A stretch of DNA of 64,000 bases from DASZHJ01 sp963735465 (GCA_963735465.1 CAVTLA010000001.1:2232001-2296000); one strand, 5' to 3'; counted from the stretch's first letter, positions 37,487-47,259 are shown. Numbers and translations: made by a program. The notes: generated by a model not told the origin, from the letters alone.

Positions 37487-39391
37487 CTAGCCGACCAGGG
37501 CCATCGCCGGTGGCACGCCTGGCGCGGCCGCCACTGCCGCGACGACCGGCAGGTGGACGTCGAACCGGGTGCCCTTGCCGACTTCGCTCGCCACCGCGAT
37601 GCGGCCGCCATGGCTGGTGATGATGCCGTGGACGACCGAGAGGCCGAGCCCGGTCCCTTCGCCCACCCCCTTGGTGGTGAAGAACGGCTCGAAGATGCGG
37701 TTGCGGGTCATCTCGTCCATGCCGCATCCGGTATCCCGCACCGTCAGCAGGATTTCGCCCGTGGCGGACAACTCCTCCGACAGCGGCGCGCCCGCGACCG
37801 CGCCGAGTGCGACGGCGATGCTTCCGATATCGGCGGCAATCGCCTGGGCGGCGTTGGTCAGGAGATTGATCACGACCTGATGCAGCTGCCCCGCCTCACC
37901 GAGCACAGCAGGCACGTCGTTGATCTCGGCCTCGATCTGGATGCCGGCCGGCAGGCTTGCGCGCACCAGGCCCAGGGCCTCGCGCGTCACCGCCGCCATG
38001 TCGACTTCCTGCTTCTCGGCGACCTGCTTGCGGCTGAACGTCAGCATCTGCTGCACGAGATCGCGCGCCCGCTCGGCGGCGCTGGCGATCGTCTGCAGAT
38101 TGGCGGCCTCCCGGCTGTCCGCCGGCAGCCGGCGCAATACCATCTTCGACAGCGCCAGCACCGGCACCAGCGTATTGTTGAGGTCGTGGGCGATGCCGCC
38201 GGCCAGCGTCCCCATGGCCTCCAGGCGCTGGGAATGCTGGAGCTGGCGTTCCAGCTCGTTGCGGCGCTCCTCGGCGGCGCGTAGCTCCGTGACGTCCTTG
38301 AGCGTGATGATCTGCTGCAGCGGCTGCCCATTCTCGTCGAGGGCGAGCTCGGCCTCGCGGTAGACCGACCGTATGGTGCCGTCCGGCCGGACGATGCGAT
38401 ATTCGGTGGGCCCGTCCGCGATGCCGTTCCGCGCGTCGGCGAGAGACGTCAGGAGCCGGGGCCGGTCGTCCACGTGAACCCGCTCGATGAGGTCGGCGAT
38501 GCTGCGCGGCGGCGAGGCGTCCGTGAAACCGAACAGCCGGTTGGCCTCCTCGGACCATTCCACCTCGCCGGTGCGGAAATTCTTCTCGATGCTGGCGGTG
38601 GCGGCGATCCGCTGCGCGCGGGCGAGGTGTTCCCGGCTGCGCCGCAATTCCGCGGCTTCGCGAATGGCATGCACCGACAGGCGCTGGTCCACGATCGATC
38701 CCGAGAGGCCCAGGCCGACGATCAGCACGGTGACGGCGCTGATCGCGACCGCCAGGAGTTCCGGCGCGAGGATGGCGGAAGGCACGGTGCGAAGCGGGTT
38801 GGGCACCAGCACGACGGCGGTCATTCCGGTGAAATGCAGGCCGACGATCGCGATCACGAGGAGAATGGTGGCCCCCAGCCGGAAGCGGAGCCGGGGACCG
38901 CGGAACAGCACCGGGAATGCCGCCGACGCCGGCAATAGCCCGATGACGAGGGACGCCACGACGTACGGCATGTCCCAGTCGAGATCCGCGGGCGCGCGCA
39001 GCGCCATCATGCCGACGTAGTGCATGGCCGCGATCGCCGCGCCGATGACGGCGCCGCCCAGCACGAGCCGTCGATATCGGATCGCGGCGACCATGCCGAG
39101 CCAGGACAACGCGATCGCGACGACGATCGACAGGACGGTCAGCGGACCGTCGTGACCGATGGGAACGCCGGGCCGGAAGGCGAGCTCGGCGACGAAATGC
39201 GTCGCCCAGATGCCCGAGCCGAGGACCACGCTAGCCGCCGTGAGCCACGCCAGGCCATGCTGCCGCTCCGTCCCGCTGACGCGAGTCAGCAGGCTCGCCG
39301 TGGTGAAGCAGGCGAACAGGCAGATGATGCCGGCGAGCGCGACCAGCCAGAGATCGTGCTGCTCGGTGATGCAGCCGTAGACCCGGAGCAT
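37487..39391 (-). CDS. MHYT-PAS sensor histidine kinase
   Basis: The protein has 634 residues. Residues 1 to about 245 form a seven-helix MHYT sensor with three repeats (ATHFVAELAF, AMHYVGMMAL, GLHFTGMTAV), proposed to bind copper and sense a diatomic gas or redox. A PAS domain follows (about 265-375), then HisKA with the phospho-His in GGIAHDLNNTLVPVLAL and a full HATPase (NLLTNAAQAIA, DTGCGMD, GTGLGLSVVHGI). No response regulator is adjacent, so it may phosphorylate a distant partner. It starts at ATG 39391. Confidence 0.9.
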   Translation of the reverse strand: MLRVYGCITEQHDLWLVALAGIICLFACFTTASLLTRVSGTERQHGLAWLTAASVVLGSGIWATHFVAELAFRPGVPIGHDGPLTVLSIVVAIALSWLGMVAAIRYRRLVLGGAVIGAAIAAMHYVGMMALRAPADLDWDMPYVVASLVIGLLPASAAFPVLFRGPRLRFRLGATILLVIAIVGLHFTGMTAVVLVPNPLRTVPSAILAPELLAVAISAVTVLIVGLGLSGSIVDQRLSVHAIREAAELRRSREHLARAQRIAATASIEKNFRTGEVEWSEEANRLFGFTDASPPRSIADLIERVHVDDRPRLLTSLADARNGIADGPTEYRIVRPDGTIRSVYREAELALDENGQPLQQIITLKDVTELRAAEERRNELERQLQHSQRLEAMGTLAGGIAHDLNNTLVPVLALSKMVLRRLPADSREAANLQTIASAAERARDLVQQMLTFSRKQVAEKQEVDMAAVTREALGLVRASLPAGIQIEAEINDVPAVLGEAGQLHQVVINLLTNAAQAIAADIGSIAVALGAVAGAPLSEELSATGEILLTVRDTGCGMDEMTRNRIFEPFFTTKGVGEGTGLGLSVVHGIITSHGGRIAVASEVGKGTRFDVHLPVVAAVAAAPGVPPAMALVG

Positions 39392-39478
39392 CGCAACTGC
39401 TTAGCGGAAACCTGTGAAGGTTCGTTGAAGTCAGGCTGCCGCGGACGTGCATAGGTAGAACTGCGTATCACGCTCCGC

Positions 39479-40117
39479 TCAGGCGTCGCCCAGCACCGCC
39501 AGCAGATCCTCCGCCGCCTCGAGATCCTCGGGACGGTTAGTGTTGAAGAACGGATCGACCTCGCCCACCGGGAAATCCACATGCGCCAGTGTGTAGCGCT
39601 GGGTGAAGCGGTCGACCTTGCGGATCTCCTCTTCCGTCAGGGCGCGGCGCAGCTCGGCGCGCAGATCGATCGGCCAGAGCGCGAAGACCGGATGCGCCTG
39701 CCCCGCCGAGACCGCGCAGGCCAGACGATGACGACCGCCGCCTAGCCCCGCCACCAGCCGCGGCACGAGGTCGCGCGGCAGGAACGGCGCGTCGGTGGCG
39801 AAGCTCGCGACGTGGGTGACGCCGGGCAGCGCGGTTGCCGCCCAGTCGAGACCCGCCAGCACGCCGGCCAACGGTCCCGCGAAGTCCGGTACGGAGTCGG
39901 CGACGACGGGAAGGCCGAATTCCCGGAAGCGCTGAGGGTCGCCGTTGGCGTTAAGGGCAAGGACGGCGACCTGCGGCCGCGCCCGCTCGATGACGCGGGC
40001 GAGGATCGACTTGCCGCCGAGGATCCGCAGCGACTTGTCGCCGCCACCCATGCGGCGCGACTGGCCGCCTGCGAGGAGCACGCCGGCGATCCGGACGCCG
40101 TGGAACTCAGTCGGCAT
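39479..40117 (-). CDS. mobA: Molybdenum cofactor guanylyltransferase MobA
   Basis: The 212-residue protein shows GVLLAGGQSRRMGGGDKSL (the GTP-binding loop), ALNANGDP, ATDAPFLP and FFNTNRPEDLEAAE. It adds GMP to molybdopterin to make the guanine dinucleotide cofactor used by formate dehydrogenases and related enzymes. It overlaps the end of fdhD by 11 bp, which fits a shared role. Confidence 0.93.
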   Translation of the reverse strand: MPTEFHGVRIAGVLLAGGQSRRMGGGDKSLRILGGKSILARVIERARPQVAVLALNANGDPQRFREFGLPVVADSVPDFAGPLAGVLAGLDWAATALPGVTHVASFATDAPFLPRDLVPRLVAGLGGGRHRLACAVSAGQAHPVFALWPIDLRAELRRALTEEEIRKVDRFTQRYTLAHVDFPVGEVDPFFNTNRPEDLEAAEDLLAVLGDA

Positions 40118-41000
40118 CCTCGGTCATGCTCGCCTTGCGCTGGAGGCGCGGACTCTCCTCCTCCACCGCGGTGGCACCGCCGTCGAAGACGATGCGGCTC
40201 TCGCCGGCAAGCGCGATGAAGCGCTTGCCCTTGGCGCGGCCGATCAAGGTGAGGCCGGCGCGCCGCGCGAGATCGACGCCCCAGGCGGTGAAGCCCGAGC
40301 GCGAGACCAGGATCGGGATCCGCATCTGCACGGTCTTGATCACCATCTCCGAGGTGAGCCGGCCCGTGGTGTAGAAGATCTTTCCCGCCGGCGGGACGCC
40401 GTGCAGATGCATATAGCCCGCGATCTTGTCGACGGCGTTGTGGCGGCCGACGTCCTCCATGTAGACCAGCGGCCGGTCCTCCTCGCAGAGCACGCAGCCG
40501 TGGATGGCACCCGCGGTAAGGTAGAGGCTGGGCGCCGTGTTGATTTTCTTCGTGAGCTGATAGAGCCAGGAGGTCCGGAGCACCGCGTCCGCCGGCAGCT
40601 TGATCTCGTCGAACTTCTCCATGAGATCACCGAAGACGGTGCCCTGGGCGCAGCCCGAGGTCAGCGTCTTCTTGCGCAGCTTCTTCTCGAAGTTGGTGCG
40701 CCGGTCGGTGCGCACGACGACGGTCTCGAGATCCTCGTCGTAGTCGATGTCAGTCACCGTATCGCCGGCGCGCAGCATGTTCTGATTGAGGAGGTAGCCT
40801 ACCGCCAGATAGTTCGGATGGTCGCCGATCGTCATCATGGTGACGATCTCCTGCCCATTGAGGAACAGCGTGAGCGGCCGCTCCATCACGACAGAGGTCT
40901 CGACCGGCTTGCCATCCTGATCGACGCCCGCGACATTGCGCACGAGGCGCGGATCGTCGGGGTCGGGCCGTACCGCGAATTCCTTTATTTCGTGGGACAT
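40107..41000 (-). CDS. fdhD: Formate dehydrogenase sulfurtransferase FdhD
   Basis: The protein has 297 residues from ATG 41000. Seen: ERPLTLFLNGQEIVTMMTIGD, LAVGYLLNQ, YMEDVGRHNAVDKIAGY and YTTGRLTSEMV, the FdhD core. FdhD transfers sulfur from IscS to the molybdenum centre of formate dehydrogenase. The loop that in E. coli carries a Cys pair reads TSGCAQGT here, with a single Cys, a variation worth noting. It is coupled to mobA. Confidence 0.92.
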   Translation of the reverse strand: MSHEIKEFAVRPDPDDPRLVRNVAGVDQDGKPVETSVVMERPLTLFLNGQEIVTMMTIGDHPNYLAVGYLLNQNMLRAGDTVTDIDYDEDLETVVVRTDRRTNFEKKLRKKTLTSGCAQGTVFGDLMEKFDEIKLPADAVLRTSWLYQLTKKINTAPSLYLTAGAIHGCVLCEEDRPLVYMEDVGRHNAVDKIAGYMHLHGVPPAGKIFYTTGRLTSEMVIKTVQMRIPILVSRSGFTAWGVDLARRAGLTLIGRAKGKRFIALAGESRIVFDGGATAVEEESPRLQRKASMTEDAD

Positions 41001-41216
41001 CGCCGAATCATGGGGCCGCCCCGTGGAGTGCGCAAGGGCACGCATGGCCAGCGCGCCGGAAATCTGAAATCTAGTACTTATCGCCGTAAATACCCCTAAT
41101 TCTCTGCATCACCGGCCGTGGAACTACCACTCCGAGTTTCCAAAGTGTTTAGTTCTTCTTAGCATTTTCTCGCTAACCATATGAGAGAGATAACACTTTC
41201 TTCTGGGAGATTGCTG

Positions 41217-41693
41217 ATGTCACGCGTTACCCGATTGTTTCTGCTGCCGGTTTTCGCCGTCCTCGTGGCCTTCTCGCCCCGTGTTGTCCTGGCAGCGGGC
41301 GAGCATGGCACCCCCGACGAAGCCAAGGCGATGGTCGAAAAGGCCGCTGCCTTCCTCAAACAGGCCGGTCCCGAGAAGGCGTTCGCGGCGTTCGGCGACA
41401 AGTCCAACAAGGATTTCCACGACCGCGATCTCTACGTCTTCGTGCGCAGCATGGACGGCAATACCGTCGCCCACGGCGCCAATCCCGGCCTGATCGGCCA
41501 CACCAACCTCGATCTCAAGGACGCCGACGGCAAGCTCTACAACAAGGAAATGATCGACCTCGCCAACAGCAAAGGCAGCGGCTGGGTCGAGTACCGCTGG
41601 CCCAATCCGGTCTCGCACAAGATCGAGGCGAAATCGTCCTTCGTCGAGAAGGTCGACAAATATGTCGTCGGTGCCGGCGCCTATAAGGAATGA
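41217..41693 (+). CDS. Secreted single-Cache-domain protein
   Basis: The protein has 158 residues from ATG 41217, chosen because GGGAGA lies 6 bases upstream; an ATG at 41181 is in frame but lacks a ribosome site. It has a signal peptide (about 1-28, LFLLPVFAVLVAFSPRVVLA) and then a soluble Cache fold (KAFAAFGDKSNKDFHDRDLYVFVRSMDG, GHTNLDLKDADGK, GWVEYRWPNPVSHK). Such periplasmic proteins bind small ligands. It lies 56 bp before a chemoreceptor, so it may hand a ligand to it. Confidence 0.85.
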   Translation: MSRVTRLFLLPVFAVLVAFSPRVVLAAGEHGTPDEAKAMVEKAAAFLKQAGPEKAFAAFGDKSNKDFHDRDLYVFVRSMDGNTVAHGANPGLIGHTNLDLKDADGKLYNKEMIDLANSKGSGWVEYRWPNPVSHKIEAKSSFVEKVDKYVVGAGAYKE

Positions 41694-41749
41694 GCGGCGT
41701 GACCGGCCGCCATCAATCCAGATAACCGAAAAAACAGGGAGACGCCACG

Positions 41750-43447
41750 GTGCTCAGGTTCGACGACTATTCCATCCGCCTGAAGATGTTCCTGGCGCCG
41801 AGCTTCCTCTTGGCGGCCCTGGTCGGGCTTGCGGCATATACGCTCGTGCTGCTCAACAGCAATGAGCGGCACCTCACCGACCTCAGCGACGGCGCCTTCC
41901 AGGGCGCCATGCTGGTGGGGGCGCTGGACAGCCGGCTCAACGCCGTGCACGCGCATCTCTATCGGCTGACCTCGATCGCGTCCAACGACACCAGCACCGA
42001 GCGCAAGCAGGCTGTATCGGCCGCCCTGGCCAAGGAGATGGCCGACATCCCGCAGGCTCTGAAAGCGGTGGAGGCCTCGCGCGCCAACACTGCGGAGAAT
42101 TCGTCGCGCGTGCAGGCGCTCGCCAAGACGCTGAAGAACTACATGGACGCCGGCCAGCAGGTTATCGCCATGGCGGCCTTCGATGCCGCCACGGCATCGA
42201 TCTTCATGGGCAACGCCGATCAGGCCTACGACGAGGCGGGCAAGCAGATCGGTCAGCTCAACGACATCGTCCAGAGCCGCAAGACCGAGATGGTCGCCAG
42301 CGCGCACCAGGAGATCGCCAGCGCCCGGATCATCTACATTTCGGCATTGGCGATCGTATCGCTCATCGCCATCGGCGCAGTATGGCTGGTGAGCAACCGC
42401 ATATCGCAGCCGGTTGTCGTGATGACCGGCGTCATGCGCAAGTTCGCCGGCGGCGATCTCGCCGGCGAGACGCCCTATGCCGGCCGCAAGGATGAAATCG
42501 GCGCCATCGCCGCGGCGGTGCAGGTCTTCAAGGAGACGGCGGTCGAGGCAGAACGCATGACCGCCGAGCGCGAGCGGCAACGCCTCGACCAGCAGCGGCA
42601 CGCCGAGCGCCTGGCAGAGCTCGCACAGGCCTTCGATGCCAAGGTGACCGTCGTGCTCGACACCGTGACCAAGGCCGCAAGCAAGCTGCAGACTACCGCG
42701 ACCGCCATGGCCAGCACCGCGGAGGAGACCAGCCGCCAATCGAACGCAGCTTCGAAGGCGTCGGATCAGGCGGCAGCCAATGTCCAGACCGTTGCGGCAG
42801 CCACCGAAGAGCTTGCCTCTTCCGTCAGCGAGATCGGCCGCCAGGTCGAGCTCTCGACCGAGGTCGCGGCCAAGGCCGTCGCCGAGGCGGACAAGACCAG
42901 CGCCACCGCGAAAGGGCTCGCCGACGCCTCGCAGCGGATCGGCCAGGTGATCGAGCTCATCAACTCCATCGCCTCCCAGACCAATCTGCTCGCTCTCAAC
43001 GCCACCATCGAGGCGGCACGCGCCGGCGAGGCCGGCAAGGGCTTCGCCGTGGTGGCCTCCGAGGTCAAGAACCTCGCGAACCAGACCTCGAAGGCGACCG
43101 AGGAGATCAGCAGCCAGATCACCGGCATGCAGACGGTCACTCAGGAAATGGTGAGCGCGATCGCGACGATCGGCGCCACGATCGCCCAGATCAGCCAGAT
43201 CGCCGCTGCGATCGCCGCCGCGGTCGAGCAGCAGGGCGCGGCCTCGCAGGAAATCGCCCGCAACGTCCAGGAGGCCGCGGCCGGCACCAGCGAGGTGTCG
43301 CACAACGTCGGCGGCGTCACCGAGGCCGCGGGCCAGACCGGCAACGCCGCGAGCGAGGTGCTGCAGTCCGCCGGCGAGATGTCGCGCCAAGCCGGCGAGC
43401 TGCGCGGCGAGGTTGATAACTTCCTCGCCGGCGTGCGCGCGGCCTAA
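41750..43447 (+). CDS. Methyl-accepting chemotaxis protein
   Basis: The protein has 565 residues from GTG 41750, with CAGGGAGA upstream. It has a membrane segment (about 14-35), a helical periplasmic domain (about 36-195), a second membrane segment (about 196-216), HAMP (about 217-270) and a signalling coiled coil with the hairpin tip IASQTNLLALNATIEAARAG (about 405-425). The ligand is unknown. It is preceded by the Cache protein gene and probably works with the Che proteins in this window. Confidence 0.95.
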   Translation: MLRFDDYSIRLKMFLAPSFLLAALVGLAAYTLVLLNSNERHLTDLSDGAFQGAMLVGALDSRLNAVHAHLYRLTSIASNDTSTERKQAVSAALAKEMADIPQALKAVEASRANTAENSSRVQALAKTLKNYMDAGQQVIAMAAFDAATASIFMGNADQAYDEAGKQIGQLNDIVQSRKTEMVASAHQEIASARIIYISALAIVSLIAIGAVWLVSNRISQPVVVMTGVMRKFAGGDLAGETPYAGRKDEIGAIAAAVQVFKETAVEAERMTAERERQRLDQQRHAERLAELAQAFDAKVTVVLDTVTKAASKLQTTATAMASTAEETSRQSNAASKASDQAAANVQTVAAATEELASSVSEIGRQVELSTEVAAKAVAEADKTSATAKGLADASQRIGQVIELINSIASQTNLLALNATIEAARAGEAGKGFAVVASEVKNLANQTSKATEEISSQITGMQTVTQEMVSAIATIGATIAQISQIAAAIAAAVEQQGAASQEIARNVQEAAAGTSEVSHNVGGVTEAAGQTGNAASEVLQSAGEMSRQAGELRGEVDNFLAGVRAA

Positions 43448-43692
43448 GGCGGCTCGCGACCGCCGTCGCTCCCGGCGGACGGCGCCGCGCCCGGTATCCG
43501 GTTCCAGCGGATCACCACACGGATCAGCCAGATCACCGCGGCGAGAAACGCCGCGGATATCAGCAGCGAGACGAATCCCAGGCCGAGTCCGCCGGGATAC
43601 ATCACCCCCACGACTCCGGCCACGGCGAAACAGGTGCCGGGCAACAGCAGCACCAGCGCACAGAGGAGCGTGATGACCTGGCCGGCCTTCAC
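43444..43692 (-). CDS. Small two-helix membrane protein (paralogue A)
   Basis: The 82-residue protein has two hydrophobic segments (about 5-31 and 37-62). The first, VITLLCALVLLLPGTCFAVAG, resembles the first segment of the neighbouring paralogue. The function is unknown. The start overlaps the stop of paralogue B by 4 bp, and both follow the radical SAM gene in what looks like one operon. Confidence 0.65.
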   Translation of the reverse strand: MKAGQVITLLCALVLLLPGTCFAVAGVVGVMYPGGLGLGFVSLLISAAFLAAVIWLIRVVIRWNRIPGAAPSAGSDGGREPP

Positions 43693-43955
43693 GGAGCGGG
43701 ACCGGGGGAAGGCGGGTTGCGCCGCCGGAACGCGATCCAGAGGCAGAGGGTCGCCACGCCGAGGATCAGAAACGCGATGAGGAGGAGCGGCGGGCCGACG
43801 CTCGAGTATTCTCCGCCGTCGAACAGCATGCCGCCGCCGAAGAACAGGAAGCAGCCGCCGGGCAGCAGCAGGATCAGCCCGAAGATCAGGCTGGCGATCT
43901 GGCCGCCGCTCATCGGCGCGCGCGGCGCCGCCGGCGGCGGAGCAGGCTCGCTCAT
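43689..43955 (-). CDS. Small two-helix membrane protein (paralogue B)
   Basis: The 88-residue protein has a Pro-rich N-terminus, then MSGGQIASLIFGLILLLPGG and a second membrane segment (PPLLLIAFLILGVATLCLWIA). It shares the GQ-x-x-LxxxLxLLLPGxCF pattern with paralogue A, suggesting tandem duplication. The ATG overlaps the stop of the radical SAM gene (ATGA), so it is probably translationally coupled to it. The function is unknown. Confidence 0.65.
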   Translation of the reverse strand: MSEPAPPPAAPRAPMSGGQIASLIFGLILLLPGGCFLFFGGGMLFDGGEYSSVGPPLLLIAFLILGVATLCLWIAFRRRNPPSPGPAP

Positions 43956-45377
43956 CGCACGAGGCCCGGGCGGTGGAACATGTTGTAGGTGTCGAAGGGG
44001 ATGATGCGGTCGGGCGTCACGAAGTGGATGCAGGAGCGCTTGACGCCGGCGAGGCAGAAGTTGAAGCGGTCGAGGAAGCTGACGATGGTGACGCGGAAGA
44101 CCCGGTCGTAGCCCAGCGCCGAGGGCACCTCCACCAGGGGCAGGCAGCACAGCACCTCCTGCAGCACGTTGGCGGATTGCTGGCCGGCGCAGGAGAGCGA
44201 GAGCAGCTCCACCAGCAGCTTCCGCATCGCCGGCTGGCCCTCGAAGGTGACGGCGTTCGGCACCTGCTGCACCAGGACGTCCTGGGGAAAGAGATGCGTC
44301 ACCGGCATCACCTGCGATCCCGCCCGCAGGCCGTAGCCGATGGAGATGGCATCGGGATTGCAGGGCAGCGGGATCAGATCGTCCTCGCCGAAGACGCCCC
44401 ACTGGTCGAGGACGGCGCGGCGGATCTCCGACAGCACGATGCGGTTCCGCTCCGGATCGTAGCCGTCGTTGCGGCCGGCATCCTGCACCGGCTGCAGGGT
44501 GACGCCACGCACGCAAGACCAGGTCTGGGCGTGCCGCAGCACGTCGCCGATCTCCTCGTCGTTGACGCCCTTGCGGATGACGCAGACGAGTGTGGTCGAG
44601 ATGCCGGCGGCCTCGAGATTCTCCAGTGCCCGCTGGCGCACCTTGCGGAGATCGGCGCCGCGGATCGTGTGCAGGGCTTCCTTCGAGAGCGCATCGAACT
44701 GCAAGTATACCTCGAAGCCGCGCTTCATCTCGGCCAGGGCCGCCACGAAATCGGGATCGTTGGCGATGCGGATGCCGTTGGTGTTGAGCATGACGTGGCG
44801 GATCGGCCGCGCCCGGGCGGCGCGGAGGATGTCGAGGATCTGCGGATGGATCGTCGGCTCGCCGCCGGAGATCTGCAGCAGGTCCGGCTGCCCCTCGCTC
44901 TCCACCAGCAGGTCCAGCATGCCCTCGATCTCCGCGAGGCTGCGGGTCCCCAGGTGCTCCGGCGAGGAGCTGGCGAAGCAGGTGGGACAGGTCAGGTTGC
45001 AGTGCTCGTTCACCTCGATGAGCGCGAGGCAGCTGTGCTGCTCGTGATCGGGGCAGAGGCCGCAGTCGTAGGGACAGCCCTTGTCGATGCGGGTGTGGAA
45101 CTTGAGCGGCACGTCGCCGGGCTTGAGGAAATCCCGGCAGCGCTTCCAGTAGCGGGCCTCGGTTGATATCAGCGTCTTCTGCACGCCGTGCTCGGGACAG
45201 CGCTTCTGGTAGAAGACGCTCTCGCCCTCCTGCAGGATCTTCGCCGGCACCAGCGCCGAGGCAGGTCTCGCAGAGCGAGGTGGTCTGGCCGAGGAAGATG
45301 TAGGGCCGCGGCTTCCGAAGCGGCGGAGCGGCGGCGGTCAGGCGCCGATCGGCGCCGAGGTCGCTGACGTCGTGCAT
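43952..45377 (-). CDS. Radical SAM enzyme of the MJ0619/tetraether-synthase (Tes) type (one frameshift)
   Basis: After removing one extra base near 45257 the gene gives 474 residues. It starts with a Cys-rich N-terminal module (TSLCETC, RCPEHG, then KGCPYDCGLCPDHEQHSC), followed by the radical SAM cluster CNLTCPTC, LQISGGEPTIHP and NTNGI, and a C-terminal part with further Cys (CVRG, CCLPL, CLAGVKRSC). This order matches archaeal MJ0619-type enzymes, whose best-known member, Tes, joins lipid chain ends by C-C bond formation. The start overlaps the Lgt-like gene, suggesting a lipid substrate. The real substrate is unknown. Confidence 0.82.
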
Positions 45378-46120
45378 GGCTCAATCATCTCCTTGCGGGC
45401 GTGCAGGAACGCGTAGGCGATAAGCGCGAGCGACAGCAGGTGGAAAAGATTGAAGGGGCCGAGCACGGTCCCGTAGGGCTTCAGGAACTCCCAGAGGAAG
45501 CGCTGGCCCGCATAGACGCCGATGAAGAGATAGAAGCCGGCGCGCACCGCCAGCGGATGACCGCGGCGCAGCAGCACGAGGAAGGCGACGAGGAACACCG
45601 CCATGGTCGCGCTCTCATAGAGCTGGACGGGATGGCGCGGAATGCCGTCGCCGAAATCGACGCCCCAGGGCAGCGCCGTCGCCGTGCCGTAGGTCATGTC
45701 GTCGAGGCCGGCGAGGAAGCAGCCGATGCGCCCCACCACGATCGCCGCCGCCAGCGGCGCCACCAGCCGGAGGCCGGTCGAGCCGCGAATGCCGGTGGCG
45801 GCCTTCAGAGCCTCCACCGCGAGGATCGCCGCCGGCGAGTCCGCCCTCGATGCTGCGGGCGATCCCGTCGATGCCGGTCAGCCACAGATTGAGGGAGCCC
45901 GCGAGATAGGCCCCGGCCGTCACGCCCAGGGAGGCGAGCGGCAGATAGAGGGGGTGGCGCTGCCAGGGCGGCAGGCTCGCCGGCGCGGGCAGCCGGACCC
46001 AGCGGAAGGCCGCCAGCCCCGCCAGCAGCGCCAGGACGTCGAACAGGCTGTGAACGAGCAGGTGATCCCCCCACGGGAACCGCGATCTCGCGACCCCCGG
46101 ATCAACTCTGCCTTAAGCAT
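45338..46120 (-). CDS. Lgt-like membrane protein (frameshift; start uncertain)
   Basis: One extra base near 45830 must be removed. The visible frame runs FPWGDHLLVHSLFDVLALLAG, several membrane helices, then VGRIGCFLAGLDDMTYG, GIPRHPVQLYES and RFLWEFLKPY, ending SATSAPIGA. This is the prolipoprotein diacylglyceryl transferase fold (Lgt: GRIGNFxNGE and HPSQLYE), but the N-G-E triplet after GRIG is missing, so the substrate may differ from Lgt. No clean start fits; ATG 46120 would need one added base near 46090. It overlaps the radical SAM gene. Confidence 0.72.
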
Positions 46121-46228
46121 CCCATTCCCGCAATTTCGCCGGGGCGACACCATCTATTTGGTGCTATAGGCTCATCCCCGCGCCGACCCCTTGCCCCGGG
46201 CGGCGTTTTGCAGGACGATCCCGGACGC

Positions 46229-47222
46229 ATGCAAGACCCATTTGGCAGGCATATCAGCTACTTACGGGTGTCGGTCACGGACCGCTGCGACTTCCGCTGC
46301 GTCTACTGCATGAACGAGGACATGACGTTCCTGCCGAAGGCGGAGATCCTGACCCTGGAGGAGCTCGACCGCGTCTGCAGCGCCTTCGTGCGCCTGGGCG
46401 TGCGCAAGCTCCGCCTCACGGGTGGCGAGCCCCTGGTCCGCAAGAACATCATGTCCCTGGTGCGCTCTCTCGGTCGGCATCTCGAGAGCGGCGACCTCGA
46501 CGAGCTCACCCTCACCACCAACGGCAGCCAGCTTGCCCGCTACGCCGAGGATCTCCGCGCCGCCGGCGTCCGGCGCATCAACGTCTCCCTCGACACCCTC
46601 GACGCGGCGAAGTTCACCGCGATCACCCGCTGGGGCCGGTTCGACCAGGTGATGGAGGGCATCGCCGCCGCCAAGCGCGCGGGCCTCGCGATCAAGATCA
46701 ACACGGTGGCGCTCCGCGGCGTCAACGACGACGAGTTCCACCGCCTGGTGGAGTGGTGCGGCGGCGAGGGCTTCGACCTCACCTTCATCGAGGTGATGCC
46801 CATGGGCGAGATCGGCGGCGAGGCGCGCCTCGACCAGTACCTGCCGCTCAGCATGGTGCGCGCCGAGCTGCAGCGCCGCTGGACCCTCGACGAGAGCGAC
46901 CATCGCACCGGCGGCCCGGCGCGCTATTTCACCGTGCGCGAGACCGGCGGCCGCGTCGGCATGATCACGCCCCTCACCCATAATTTCTGCGAGAGCTGCA
47001 ACCGCGTGCGCCTCACCTGCACCGGCACGCTCTATCATGTGCCTGGGCCAGGAGGACGCGGCGGATCTGCGCGCGCCGCTGCGCGCCTCGGAGAGCGACC
47101 GGCCCCTGGAGGCGGCGATCCACGAGGCGATCTCCCGCAAGCCCAAGGGGCATGATTTCATCATCGACCGCCGGCACCACCGCCCCTCGATCGGGCGGCA
47201 TATGAGCGTCACCGGCGGCTGA
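46229..47222 (+). CDS. moaA: GTP 3',8-cyclase MoaA (one frameshift)
   Basis: After removing one extra base near 47036 the gene gives 330 residues. Seen: SVTDRCDFRCVYCMNEDM (radical SAM CxxxCxxC), LRLTGGEPLVRKNI, FIEVMPMGEI and the C-terminal cluster NFCESCNRVRLTCTG. MoaA makes the first pyranopterin intermediate of molybdenum cofactor synthesis. ATG 46229 is chosen over a TTG at 46208. It shares a pathway with mobA and fdhD about 5 kb upstream, and nadK follows after 37 bp. Confidence 0.93.
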
Positions 47223-47259
47223 GCCGCCGCGCTCCCCGCCTCTTCCGCGTCATCCCCCC

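Noticed and set aside
41046..41216. A more AT-rich gap as a phage attachment site or RNA gene
   Set aside because: No tRNA-like fold, direct repeat or integrase was found; it is probably an ordinary promoter region between divergent genes.
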